64,000 nucleotides of DNA from an uncultured Clostridia bacterium (GCA_944388585.1 CALXJI010000005.1:32012-96011), one strand, 5' to 3'. Positions 25,081 through 33,892 are shown, numbered from the stretch's first letter. Notes: generated from the sequence alone by a model not told the origin. Made by a program: numbers and translations.

Positions 25081-25302
25081 TTATTTACTTTTTCTCCATG
25101 TAATTCTGCCTTTATTTAAATCATATGTAGATAACTCAATTCTAACTTCATCACCAGGTAAGATTTTTATGTAATGCATTCTTAACTTTCCTGATATATG
25201 AGCTAAAACCTCATGTCCATTTTGAAGTCTTACTTTAAATGTTGCATTTGGTAATGCATCAACAACAACTCCTTCAACTTCTATAACGTCATCTTTTGGC
25301 AT
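25081..25302 (-). CDS. infA: Translation initiation factor IF-1
   Basis: Small OB-fold protein that occupies the ribosomal A site during initiation. [53 protein letters not shown] is essentially the family consensus. 73 residues. It follows AGGGAGGTAGAAG and has a consensus promoter upstream. Confidence 0.97.
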   Translation of the reverse strand: MPKDDVIEVEGVVVDALPNATFKVRLQNGHEVLAHISGKLRMHYIKILPGDEVRIELSTYDLNKGRITWRKSK

Positions 25303-25326
25303 TCTTCTACCTCCCTATTATCTTTA

Positions 25327-25343
25327 GTGCTCTATTAGAGCAA
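25327..25343 (-). other. infA leader hairpin
   Basis: TTGCTCTAATAGAGCAC folds into a 6-base stem with a 3-base loop between the promoter and the infA ribosome site. Function unknown. Confidence 0.45.
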
Positions 25344-25357
25344 AATATAACACATAT

Positions 25358-25386
25358 ATTATAGCTTAAATTATAAATATTGTCAA
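25358..25386 (-). promoter_or_regulatory. infA (alpha operon) promoter
   Basis: TTGACA (25381-25386), 17 bases, TATAAT (25358-25363) on the minus strand, a perfect housekeeping promoter serving infA through rplQ. Confidence 0.9.
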
Positions 25387-25426
25387 CTGTTTTATCACTT
25401 TTTTTTGATATTTACGTACTTTAAAA

Positions 25427-25453
25427 AAGAAACCTATTTTTAAATAGATTTCT
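25427..25453 (-). terminator. map terminator
   Basis: AGAAATCTATT pairs with AATAGGTTTCT (one G-U pair) and runs into TTTTTT on the minus strand, separating adk-map from infA. Confidence 0.8.
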
Positions 25454-25461
25454 GTATTAAA

Positions 25462-26262
25462 TTATTTAACATTATTTTCTTGTTTTTCTTTTTTTGTCAT
25501 TGTAAGTATTTCAGGACCATTTTTTGTTATTAAAATAGTATTTTCATAATGTGCTGCTAAACTTCCATCTTCTGTTATTATTGTCCATCCATCACTAAGT
25601 TCTAATATATCTGGTTTTCCCTCAATTACCATAGGTTCAATTGCAAGAGTCATTCCTTCTTGAAGTCTTACGCCTCTTCCAGCTTTTCCATAATTTGGAA
25701 TACCTGGATCTTCATGCATATCTCTTCCAATACCATGTCCTTGAAACTCGCGAACTACACTATATCCTTGTGATGCAACATATTCTCCTATTGCATGACA
25801 AACATCACCTATTCTATTTCCTACTTTTGCATATTTAATTCCTTCAAAAAATGCTTGCTTTGTAACTTCTACTAGTCTTTGTGCCTCTTTAGTACCTTTT
25901 CCTACAATAAAAGTTCTTGCTGCATCCCCATTGAAACCATTTTTTAAAGCGACTGTATCAATACTTACAACATCTCCTTCTTGTATAATTCTTTTTTTAG
26001 AAGGTATTCCATGAATTACTTCATCATTTATTGATACACATATAGATGCAGGAAATGGAGGAACTCCTCTTATTCCTATATCATATCCTTTTTCTGCGGG
26101 AATTGCACCTAAACTTCTCATTTTCTTTTCTGCTATTTGGTCAAGCTCAAAAGTAGACATTCCAGGTTTAATTTTATTTTCAAGTTCTTCATACACTAAA
26201 GCTACTACTTTACAAGCTTCTCTCATACATTCTATTTCTTTAGAATTTTTAATACTTATCAT
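25462..26262 (-). CDS. map: Methionine aminopeptidase, type I
   Basis: Removes the initiator methionine after deformylation. The five metal ligands are visible: Asp in DTVALKNGFNGDAARTF (two Asp), His in QGHGIGRDMHE, Glu in LAIEPMV and Glu in AHYENTILIT. The 266 residues have no N-terminal zinc finger, and a short basic tail follows (MTKKEKQENNVK). Standard position after adk. Confidence 0.96.
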   Translation of the reverse strand: MISIKNSKEIECMREACKVVALVYEELENKIKPGMSTFELDQIAEKKMRSLGAIPAEKGYDIGIRGVPPFPASICVSINDEVIHGIPSKKRIIQEGDVVSIDTVALKNGFNGDAARTFIVGKGTKEAQRLVEVTKQAFFEGIKYAKVGNRIGDVCHAIGEYVASQGYSVVREFQGHGIGRDMHEDPGIPNYGKAGRGVRLQEGMTLAIEPMVIEGKPDILELSDGWTIITEDGSLAAHYENTILITKNGPEILTMTKKEKQENNVK

Positions 26263-26282
26263 TTTAAATCACACTTTCTAAT

Positions 26283-26900
26283 TTATTTTTTAGCATCTTC
26301 TATTACAGATTCAGGATTAGAAGATGCGTCTACTGTCATTAATAATCCTTTTTGTCTATAATAATCTAATATTGCTTTGGCATTTTCTCTATAAGTGTTA
26401 ATTCTTTTAGACAAAGTTTCTTTTGTATCATCTGTTCTAACACTTAAATGTCCACCACAATCATCACATACATCCTCAACTTTAGGTGGAAAATCTATAC
26501 CATATACTCTTCCACACTTTTCACATTTTTTTCTTTCCAATATTCTTTTGAATGCAAGTTCATCTGGAACAGTAAGTTCAATAACTTTTGTTATACTTCT
26601 TCCTAATTTATTTAATAATTCATCTAATAACTCTGCTTGTTTAAATGTTCTTGGATATCCATCTAAAACAAAACCATCTTTACAGTCATCTTTTTTTATT
26701 CTATCCTCTAGTAACTTTGTAATTATCTCATCAGATATAAGTATTCCTTTTGAAAGTTTTTCTCTTATATCTTCATCATGTAAAGCAACTTCTCTTAACA
26801 TATCACCAGTTGCTATATGTGGTATTTTTAAAGCATTTGCAAGTATCTCAGATCTTGTACCTTTTCCTGTTGCAGGACCACCTGTTAAAATATAAATCAT
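26283..26900 (-). CDS. adk: Adenylate kinase, zinc-lid form
   Basis: Interconverts ATP + AMP and 2 ADP. The P-loop GGPATGKGTRSE is at residues 7-18 and the DGYPRTFKQAE motif follows. The lid carries a four-cysteine zinc site (CEKCGRVYG...VCDDCGGHL), usual in Gram-positive enzymes. 205 residues. Its upstream neighbour is tsaC rather than secY, so the ribosomal superoperon is broken here. Confidence 0.96.
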   Translation of the reverse strand: MIYILTGGPATGKGTRSEILANALKIPHIATGDMLREVALHDEDIREKLSKGILISDEIITKLLEDRIKKDDCKDGFVLDGYPRTFKQAELLDELLNKLGRSITKVIELTVPDELAFKRILERKKCEKCGRVYGIDFPPKVEDVCDDCGGHLSVRTDDTKETLSKRINTYRENAKAILDYYRQKGLLMTVDASSNPESVIEDAKK

Positions 26901-26947
26901 TCAAATCACTCCTATTTTTTCAACAACTATATTATTACACAAATTTA

Positions 26948-26976
26948 AATAAAAGTAAAGTTTTAACTTTTACTTT
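26948..26976 (-). terminator. tsaC terminator
   Basis: TATAAAAGTAAAAG pairs imperfectly with CTTTACTTTTATT, T-rich on the minus side, at the tsaC stop. Confidence 0.55.
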
Positions 26977-28019
26977 TATAATATATTATATTCACATGCT
27001 CTAATTAATCTATTTTCTATTGCCGTTCCAATATGATCTTTATTTATTCCTTCTATTAAACAAACATCTAATTCTAATTTATCTATATATCTTAATATAG
27101 AGAAGATATTTTTAGATATTTGAAGCTGATTTTTTATACTGCCCATTTTAATAAACTCAATATTTCTATCTTTAAAATATTTAGCATGTTCATCAAAACA
27201 TACAACAGCCACTCTTAAATTTTTATTATCCTTTATATACTTGTCCACTTTATCCACCATTATTTGATCTTTTGCATATTCTACTAATATCGTTTTTGTA
27301 CTTGGTGCATAATGTCTATGTTTCATACCTGGAGATTCTACTTTTTCATTTTCTTTTACGTCTTCAAAAATATGCTTATCTAACTTAACATTAACTCCTA
27401 ACTCTTCTATATCTTCTAAACTAATTTTACCAGGTCTTAATATTATAACTGTATCATTTTCTACTTTAACCACTGTAGATTCTATCCCTATATCTGTAAA
27501 ACCACCATCTACAAATAAGTCTACTCTATCTTTTAATTCATTATAAATATCTTCTAGTTTAGTTCCACTAGGTCTACCCGATATATTAGCACTAGGAGCT
27601 GCAATTGGTATATTAAATGTCTCTATTATTTTTAATGCTATATTATTTGAAGGCATTCTAACCCCAACAGTATCAAGTCCTGCTGTTACAGACTTTGCTA
27701 CATTATTACTACTTTTTAAAATTATTGTAAGTGGTCCTGGCCAAAACTTATCCATTAACTTTTTTTCAATACTATTAATATTTGTAGCAACATATTTTAG
27801 CATCTCATAATCACTTATATGCACAATTAATGGATTATCTTGTGGTCTTCCCTTTGCTTTAAATATTTTTTCTACAGCTTTATCATTTGTAGCATCTGCA
27901 CCTATACCATAAACTGTTTCTGTTGGAAAAACTACAATTCCTCCTTCTTTTAATATATTAGCTATATTCTCTAATTCTTCTTGATTTATGTTTTCTTTGA
28001 AATTATATATACTACTCAT
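26976..28019 (-). CDS. Threonylcarbamoyl-AMP synthase (TsaC/Sua5 type)
   Basis: First enzyme of t6A37 tRNA modification; makes threonylcarbamoyl-AMP from threonine, bicarbonate and ATP. Residues 10-200 are a YrdC domain (GGIVVFPTETVYGIGADATND, KAKGRPQDNPLIVHI, the SAPSANISGRPSGT segment and the ESTVVKVENDTVIILRPG end). A Sua5 C-terminal domain follows, with the linker SPGMKHRHYAPST. 347 residues, the long two-domain form. Promoter with extended -10 at 28040-28048. Confidence 0.93.
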   Translation of the reverse strand: MSSIYNFKENINQEELENIANILKEGGIVVFPTETVYGIGADATNDKAVEKIFKAKGRPQDNPLIVHISDYEMLKYVATNINSIEKKLMDKFWPGPLTIILKSSNNVAKSVTAGLDTVGVRMPSNNIALKIIETFNIPIAAPSANISGRPSGTKLEDIYNELKDRVDLFVDGGFTDIGIESTVVKVENDTVIILRPGKISLEDIEELGVNVKLDKHIFEDVKENEKVESPGMKHRHYAPSTKTILVEYAKDQIMVDKVDKYIKDNKNLRVAVVCFDEHAKYFKDRNIEFIKMGSIKNQLQISKNIFSILRYIDKLELDVCLIEGINKDHIGTAIENRLIRACEYNIL

Positions 28020-28039
28020 TTCTACCTCACAACAACATT

Positions 28040-28048
28040 ATTATATCA
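28040..28048 (-). promoter_or_regulatory. Extended -10 promoter of tsaC
   Basis: TGATATAAT on the minus strand, about 20 bases before the tsaC start. The -35 region is weak. Confidence 0.5.
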
Positions 28049-28066
28049 TTAAAGTCAAATAAACCT

Positions 28067-28094
28067 AGAAGATACAATATCCTCTAGGTTGTTA
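28067..28094 (-). terminator. Terminator after the small LPVTG gene
   Basis: AACCTAGA-G-GATA pairs with TATC-T-TCTAGGTT over a TTG loop, followed by TATTTGACTTT on the minus strand. Confidence 0.7.
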
Positions 28095-28113
28095 TAAAAC
28101 ATTTTAAAACATT

Positions 28114-28302
28114 CTATTGCCTTGTTTTATCATCATTTATAAAGTCATCATCATTAAAGCCTTTTAGTTCATCTTTTTTATTTTCTCTTAAAATGCAAAA
28201 TATTACGTATCCTATAGCAAAAGCTATAGCAACACCTACTATTATTAGACCATCGGTACTAAAAAAACCTCCTGTTACAGGTAACATCAAATCGTTTTCC
28301 AT
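28114..28302 (-). CDS. Tiny protein made almost only of an LPXTG sorting signal
   Basis: The ATG at 28302 has GAGAGG nine bases upstream. The 62-residue product reads MENDLMLPVTGG, then a membrane segment (about residues 18-38) and a charged tail (RENKKDELKGFNDDDFINDDKTRQ). LPVTG-hydrophobic-charged is a complete cell-wall sorting signal, but only six residues precede it. It could be the last piece of a decayed surface-protein gene (1 kb of non-coding DNA lies upstream) or a genuine small membrane peptide. The ribosome site and terminator argue that it is expressed. Function unknown. Confidence 0.65.
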   Translation of the reverse strand: MENDLMLPVTGGFFSTDGLIIVGVAIAFAIGYVIFCILRENKKDELKGFNDDDFINDDKTRQ

Positions 28303-28308
28303 TATCAT

Positions 28309-29309
28309 ATACCTCTCTTATGTATAACTTATATATTAACTTTATATTACTTCAAATATTTAAACTTTACTATTGTTATAATTATTAGTAATCATTATAT
28401 CTTAATAAACTTAAAGAAATACTAATAAAAAATTTTTTAAAATATATTTAATTTCATTTATTATATAATATTCTTTAAAGCGCATAACAATATATTTAAA
28501 TATTTTATATAAGTATATTATCAAAAATATTAAATTTAATATTTTTAAATAATATAGTTTATATGAATATAAAACATTATATAATAACATACTGTCTATA
28601 ACTTAGACATAAAATTTTTTAGATAATACTTAAATTATAAATAATTAAATTTATGAGCTCTACATAATAGGAATTTTACCTACCTCAAATATAATAATTA
28701 TCTCATCTTTAAAAATCATAATTTAAAACTATCTTTTCTTTAAACTATCAACCTCTTCTCTATATACGAAATATTAATACTAATTAATATCTTAAATAAT
28801 TACTAATACTTTTTTACCATATAGGCTCTTATCCGTTCATTATTTTTTCCTTTTTAATTTCATTCGTATAGAATTATTTATTTTTTAAAATAATAACTAA
28901 AGACAAAATAATATCCTTCAAATCTTTTCCCACACCTTTTATTCCATTTCATACTGATGTGGAGTTATATACTTAAAACTAATAGTGTTGGGGGAACTAT
29001 ATTTAGTGTATTAACCAATTCTATATTATATTATTTATTACTTTACATTAACATTTTCTTTTTTAAAATAATTATATTTTCCTATTTACTAATCTCACAT
29101 TTATCAATTAAATTTATTTTTTTCTTAACTGAATTCTAACACAAGACTTTTTAGTATGCAATAGTTTATTTTACTTTTTATGTAATGTTTTTCCTTTAAT
29201 ATTATCTAATTTTTAATATTATTACATAAATATTATATTTACATATAATAAATCTTAATAATAATAATATTATTTAAATTTTAATTGAGATTTACGTATT
29301 TAGGCAACA
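28309..29309. other. One-kilobase gene-poor AT-rich region
   Basis: No frame on either strand has a plausible ribosome site and composition. A 60-codon plus-strand frame at 28957-29139 is nearly all I, F, Y, L and S and looks like AT-rich noise. Several AT palindromes occur (for example AAAATATTAAATTTAATATTTTT near 28530). It may be a decayed surface-protein gene between the two flanking surface-protein fragments. Confidence 0.5.
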
Positions 29310-29338
29310 AAAAAACTACTAAAAATTAGTAGTTTTTT
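29308..29338 (-). terminator. Terminator of the split CnaB gene
   Basis: AAAACTACTAA/TTAGTAGTTTT with TTTTTTTG following on the minus strand, overlapping the stop codon at 29326. Confidence 0.85.
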
Positions 29339-29970
29339 GTTAAAGAATAAATAGAATCATTTGTAATGTTAAGTTCTATTTCTTCTTCTTCTCCTGTTAT
29401 ATTTAACTCGTATTTTGTCTGATTTATTATATATCCTGATGGGGCATCATATTGCTGTACATAATATTTTCCTGCAGGTAGAGAAATTGACGATCCATTT
29501 TTAGAAAATCCATCAATATTTTGAACTATTTCTCCATTTTCATCATATATATAATAACTAATGTTTTTTATTTCCTCATTATCAGCATTTAAAAAGTTTA
29601 TATATACATCTGAATACTCTACATCTATACCAATAATTGATTTTATAGATTTTACTACAAGATCTCTTGAATCTAATATAATATACTGTTTTTTAGAATT
29701 ATCTGATGTATATAATTTGGTATATAACTTTTTTAAATTTGTACTTATAGTAGCTTGAACAAAATAATTTCTTGGTCCTTCTATTTTTATATAAAATGGA
29801 TCTTCAGATTTTATTTTATTAATTTCGTTCATTTCCTCATCTACAATTTTACAATTATTTTGTTCAAAATAATTTTTTAAGCTTAAATCTGTAATTTCTT
29901 CTATAGTATCTCCATATATACTTTTTACATATTCATCATTACTAGAATGTATATATATTGGTCCGAACAA
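29326..29970 (-). CDS. CnaB-type domain fragment (downstream half of a split surface protein)
   Basis: 214 codons without a ribosome site in front. The last 75 residues form a CnaB/SpaA-like beta sandwich: IYDENGEIVQNIDGF, SISLPAGKYYVQQYDAPSGYIINQTKYELNI. It overlaps the upstream half by 29 bases in another frame. Adding one TA to the TATATATAT run at 29950-29958 joins the two halves into one chain. I therefore read it as the C-terminal half of the 29942-30751 gene, separated by a dinucleotide frameshift. No sorting signal follows the domain. Confidence 0.6.
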   Translation of the reverse strand: MFGPIYIHSSNDEYVKSIYGDTIEEITDLSLKNYFEQNNCKIVDEEMNEINKIKSEDPFYIKIEGPRNYFVQATISTNLKKLYTKLYTSDNSKKQYIILDSRDLVVKSIKSIIGIDVEYSDVYINFLNADNEEIKNISYYIYDENGEIVQNIDGFSKNGSSISLPAGKYYVQQYDAPSGYIINQTKYELNITGEEEEIELNITNDSIYSLTKNY

Positions 29971-30751
29971 TTGTTAAATTATCATTTACATGATCAAACT
30001 CAAGTTTCTCAAAATCTACACTAGCACTAGCATCTGTACTATATGAATTTTCCATAGCATAATTTGCAATTTCTTTAGCTTTAGCTACTACTCTATTTAC
30101 CATATCTTCATGCTGCTCTTCACTAGCTCTTATCATATCTAATGAAAATGTACCGTTAGATATACCATCTAATTTTTTACGAGATATAATCTCATATACC
30201 GCAAGCTGTGTAGCAATATATGCTTCTTCTTCACTTTTAAGTCCCATTTCTTCATAACTTAAATATGGATATCCATTTACAAATGCTGAAGTCAAATCTC
30301 CACTTGTAAAATATTTTGTATATGATAATTCACCCTGAGGAATAATATCATAATTATATGTTGCAGAATATGCAACGCTATCTCCAAGCTTTGTATATGC
30401 AATTTTAACATATATATTATTTAAATCATCTATCATATACTTTGTAAGTTCTCCTGATGATATAGTTCTAGGTTCATTTTTTGCCTTAGTAGCCACTTCT
30501 ACATTTTGAATTGGGATATTACTATTTTCTTCTTTATTTGTACTATAAAAATAAATACCAATACTATTTATTATAAGTACAAATACTATACATATAATCC
30601 ACATATTTCTTTCTTTTTTTAGTTTTTTCTTCTCCTCTTCTGGTAAATTTTTGCTTTCCTTAATTATTTGTTTTCCTTCATCAGTCAAAAACCAATCCAT
30701 AAGCTTATTTTTAATTTTCTCGATATTAATCTTATTTTTTTGGGATTTCAT
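29942..30751 (-). CDS. Membrane-anchored thioester-domain-like protein (upstream half)
   Basis: 269 residues: a charged cytoplasmic start (1-49), one membrane helix (about 50-70) and an outer domain resembling the thioester domain of the neighbouring adhesin. SEEEAYIATQLAVYEII matches TEDEAYMATQMALWEVL there, keeping the TQ glutamine (Gln182). The partner cysteine position reads AYS (Ser129) where the adhesin has AYC, so no thioester can form. The frame ends at 29942 just after VRTNIY. One extra TA in the nearby AT run would continue it into the CnaB half. Good AAGGAGGAATAATT ribosome site. Confidence 0.65.
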   Translation of the reverse strand: MKSQKNKINIEKIKNKLMDWFLTDEGKQIIKESKNLPEEEKKKLKKERNMWIICIVFVLIINSIGIYFYSTNKEENSNIPIQNVEVATKAKNEPRTISSGELTKYMIDDLNNIYVKIAYTKLGDSVAYSATYNYDIIPQGELSYTKYFTSGDLTSAFVNGYPYLSYEEMGLKSEEEAYIATQLAVYEIISRKKLDGISNGTFSLDMIRASEEQHEDMVNRVVAKAKEIANYAMENSYSTDASASVDFEKLEFDHVNDNLTIVRTNIYTF

Positions 30752-30823
30752 AATTATTCCTCCTTCTTATAAATTTTCCATTAAATTATATCATATAAAG
30801 ATATAAAAAGCAATTAATTTACA

Positions 30824-30863
30824 TAAAAATAGAAGATAGTTTTTACACTATCTTCTATTTTGT
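30824..30863 (-). terminator. Adhesin terminator
   Basis: AAAATAGAAGATAGT pairs perfectly with ACTATCTTCTATTTT, T-rich on the minus side, 15 bases after the adhesin stop. Confidence 0.9.
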
Positions 30864-30877
30864 TTACTTATTTTATA

Positions 30878-33835
30878 TTAGCATTCTTCTTTTTTTGAAG
30901 ATATAGCTCTTACAACTACATATCCTAATATACTAATTGCAGAAACTGCTAATACTATCATCATGTCATCACTTAATAGTCCACCAGTTTGTGGTAATTC
31001 AGCTTTCTTGTTATATACAACAGCTTCTACTAAGTCGTTGTTTTCAACAATACTAAATTCATGTTCTTGACCATCTATTATATAACCATCTGGAGCTTCT
31101 ATTTCTTTAAAGTAGTATGTTCCATATGTTAAGTTACTAGATGTTGCAATACCATTTTCATCTGTTATTATTTCTTCTATAACATTTCTTTCAGAATCTA
31201 ATATAGCAAATTTAACATCTTTTAATGGTGTACTTGTTCCATCTACTAATTTAGTTATTTGTAATTTTCCTCTTACAAAGTTATTTACAACATTTTCTAC
31301 AACGTTTTGTCCGTCATATTCAATTGTAAATTTATGTGGTTCCTCGTCTATTACAATTCCTTCTGGAGCTTCTACTTCTTTATAATAATAAGTTCCTTTT
31401 TCAAGTTCTTCAGATTCTGCAATACCTTCTTCATTTGTTGTCATATCACATATAAAGTTCATATTCTCATCGTAAATTTCAAATTTAACGCCTGCTAGAG
31501 GTTCGCTATTTTCATCTACTTTGATTATTTTTAATTTACCTTCTTGAATTTCATTAATAACAGTTTTTTGAACAACTTGATTATCTTCAGTTAATATAAA
31601 CTCATGTTCTTCCTCATCCATAACAACATTTTCAGGTGCTTCTGTTTCTTTGTAATAATATGTTCCTATTGGTAAATCTTTAGATATAGCTACACCATTT
31701 TCATCTGTTATGATTGTATCAACAACATTTTTATTTTCATCTAAGATGTCAAATTTAACTCCTTCTAGTGTTGATCCATTACTATCATATTTAGTTATTT
31801 GTAATTTACCTTTTTCTACAAGTTTATTAACTACAGTCTTTTGAATAACTTGGTTATTTTCATTTAATATGAATTCATGTTCTGCTTCATCCATAACAAC
31901 ATTTTCTGGAGCTTCTGTTTCTTTGTAGTAATATGTTCCTACTGGTAAGTCTTTAGATATAGCTACACCATTTTCATCTGTTATGATTGTATCAACAACA
32001 TTTTTATTTTCATCTAAGATGTCAAATTTAACTCCTTCTAGTGTTGATCCTTTATTATCATATTTAGTTATTTTTAATTTACCCTTTTCTGGATAGTTTA
32101 CAACTTTTACAGATTTTAATTCGCCCTCATTATTTATGTCAAATTTATATTCTGTAGAATCCATTATATAACCATCTGGAACTTCTATTTCTTTATAATA
32201 GTATGTTCCTGGTGTCAATTCTTTAGATACAGCTACACCATTTTTATCTGTTTCTATTGTATCAACAACATTTTTATTAGAATCTAATATATCGAATTTA
32301 ACATTAGCAATTGGTGTATTTTTATCATCCACTTTAGTAATTTTTAAAGATCCTTTAATTTTTACGTTTACTACGTCTACTCTTAAAACCTGACCTTTAT
32401 TTTCTAATTCTAATTTATATACACCTGTATCCATAATAACATTTTCAGGAGCTTCAATTTCTTGGTAGTAATATGTTCCTAATGGTAAATCTGTTACACC
32501 AGCTAAACCATCAGCATCAGTTGTAATAGTTTGAATAACTTCTCTTTCGTCATTCATGATATTAAATTTTACTCCTTCAATAGGTGTTTCTTCATCATCT
32601 GTTTTTACAACTATAATTGTTCCTCTTACTCTTTCATTTACTACTTCTACATATGTTGTTTCAGCTTTTTTAACTGTAACATTAGTAGTAGAATCAATTA
32701 TAGCATATCCTTTTGGAGCTTCAGTTTCAATTAATACATATTCTCCTACTGGAACATTAGTAAATATAATTTTACCATCTACACCAGTTTCTACTTCTTC
32801 AGCAATTACTGTTCCATCAGCTCTTTCAAGTCTAAATTTTGCACCTGCAACAGGTTTATCTGTATCGTCAACTTTTGTTATCTCAATTCTACCATAGCTT
32901 TCACCAGGTGTCCAATTAATTGTTATTGGTTGACTCATACTATTAGGTACTGTATCTAATCTAACATAGTCTTGTGTTGCAGCAGATTGTGTATAGATAC
33001 ATCCTACTTTTCTGTCTACATCTGATGCAAATACTAATCTAAATGATGTTTTTGCTTCACTAGAGCTCATTCTTACATATACAGAATCACCATTTGATAC
33101 ACTTGTTTTTGTATTACCTTGTGCATCTGTAATTCTTGCTGATGCTGGAGCATTTTCTAATGTAGCTGTTATAGATCTTACATTAGATTTATCTACTCCT
33201 GTTACATCTACTTTGTAAGGTCCCATTAATGCATCTCCATCAATATAGCTTAATTTTGCATTTTCAGTAGTAACTATTAACTCAGGTACATCTGTGTAAG
33301 GATCAGATTCAGCTAATGCTACTAATTTTTTAGCAGCAGCTACTGTTCTTTCATAGAATCCTTCCATTCCAGCTTTTGGTGTTACGTTTTCAACTCTAAA
33401 TATCAAACCAGACTTGTGAGATTCACCAGTTCTGTTTAATACTTCCCATAACGCCATTTGTGTTGCCATATATGCTTCATCTTCAGTGTTACATCCTAAA
33501 GATGCTGGTGTACAATTTGGATAACCATGTATCAAAATTGCTAAACCTTGGTCTGATAAGTACTCTCTAAATGTCATAGTACCACTTGGTGTGCCCCAAG
33601 TATAGTCTATACAGTAAGCTGTTGTACCACCTAATGTAGAGTTACTAAAGAATACATTCTTGTTATTGAATGAATCCCTACCAACTACAATTACACCAGG
33701 TGAGTAAAATTGTAATTGATTAGCTGTAGCTTTTACTGCAAAAGGGCTAAACTCTAAGGTAAGTAACACTATCAAAAGTATCATACTGGCAATTTTAAGT
33801 CTTAATCTTTTTACGCTTTTAAAAAATTTTACCAT
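30878..33835 (-). CDS. Thioester-domain, seven-CnaB-repeat LPQTG surface adhesin
   Basis: 985 residues from the ATG at 33835 (AGGAGGG eight bases before). A signal peptide (about 1-36, ending VKATA) leads to a thioester domain with Cys in TTAYCIDY (residue 75) and Gln in YMATQMALWEV (residue 126). This pair forms a reactive internal thioester in streptococcal and clostridial adhesins and can bond covalently to host amines. Seven CnaB repeats of about 90 residues follow, each with the ITKxD lysine and KE(T/I)EAP glutamate of isopeptide-stabilised folds. LPQTGG, a membrane helix and KKEEC end it. Repeats 4 and 5 are almost identical. Two tandem promoters precede it. The likely anchoring enzyme is the sortase at 15.3 kb. 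Confidence 0.9.
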   Translation of the reverse strand: MVKFFKSVKRLRLKIASMILLIVLLTLEFSPFAVKATANQLQFYSPGVIVVGRDSFNNKNVFFSNSTLGGTTAYCIDYTWGTPSGTMTFREYLSDQGLAILIHGYPNCTPASLGCNTEDEAYMATQMALWEVLNRTGESHKSGLIFRVENVTPKAGMEGFYERTVAAAKKLVALAESDPYTDVPELIVTTENAKLSYIDGDALMGPYKVDVTGVDKSNVRSITATLENAPASARITDAQGNTKTSVSNGDSVYVRMSSSEAKTSFRLVFASDVDRKVGCIYTQSAATQDYVRLDTVPNSMSQPITINWTPGESYGRIEITKVDDTDKPVAGAKFRLERADGTVIAEEVETGVDGKIIFTNVPVGEYVLIETEAPKGYAIIDSTTNVTVKKAETTYVEVVNERVRGTIIVVKTDDEETPIEGVKFNIMNDEREVIQTITTDADGLAGVTDLPLGTYYYQEIEAPENVIMDTGVYKLELENKGQVLRVDVVNVKIKGSLKITKVDDKNTPIANVKFDILDSNKNVVDTIETDKNGVAVSKELTPGTYYYKEIEVPDGYIMDSTEYKFDINNEGELKSVKVVNYPEKGKLKITKYDNKGSTLEGVKFDILDENKNVVDTIITDENGVAISKDLPVGTYYYKETEAPENVVMDEAEHEFILNENNQVIQKTVVNKLVEKGKLQITKYDSNGSTLEGVKFDILDENKNVVDTIITDENGVAISKDLPIGTYYYKETEAPENVVMDEEEHEFILTEDNQVVQKTVINEIQEGKLKIIKVDENSEPLAGVKFEIYDENMNFICDMTTNEEGIAESEELEKGTYYYKEVEAPEGIVIDEEPHKFTIEYDGQNVVENVVNNFVRGKLQITKLVDGTSTPLKDVKFAILDSERNVIEEIITDENGIATSSNLTYGTYYFKEIEAPDGYIIDGQEHEFSIVENNDLVEAVVYNKKAELPQTGGLLSDDMMIVLAVSAISILGYVVVRAISSKKEEC
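31676..32050 (-). repeat. Near-identical tandem CnaB-coding repeats
   Basis: A stretch of about 100 bases (31676-31777) recurs without change 273 bases later (31949-32050), one 91-codon repeat period, inside the adhesin gene. Flanking parts of these two repeats are also highly similar. Confidence 0.8.
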
Positions 33836-33892
33836 AAATACATCCCTCCTATAAAACAAACCTTAATGTTTTATTATCTAGTCTACAATATT

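Noticed and set aside
26395..26895. Plus-strand frame of 166 codons over adk
   Set aside because: Serine/leucine/phenylalanine-rich shadow of adenylate kinase, without a start site or recognisable motifs.
28957..29139. Plus-strand frame of 60 codons in the gene desert
   Set aside because: Composed almost only of I, F, L, Y and S codons as expected from AT-rich noise, with no clear ribosome site.
31545..32095. CRISPR-like array in the adhesin region
   Set aside because: The repeats are 273 bases apart, in frame and encode CnaB domains; no short spacers are present.
32556..32897. Plus-strand frames inside the adhesin
   Set aside because: Produced by the repetitive CnaB coding sequence read backwards.
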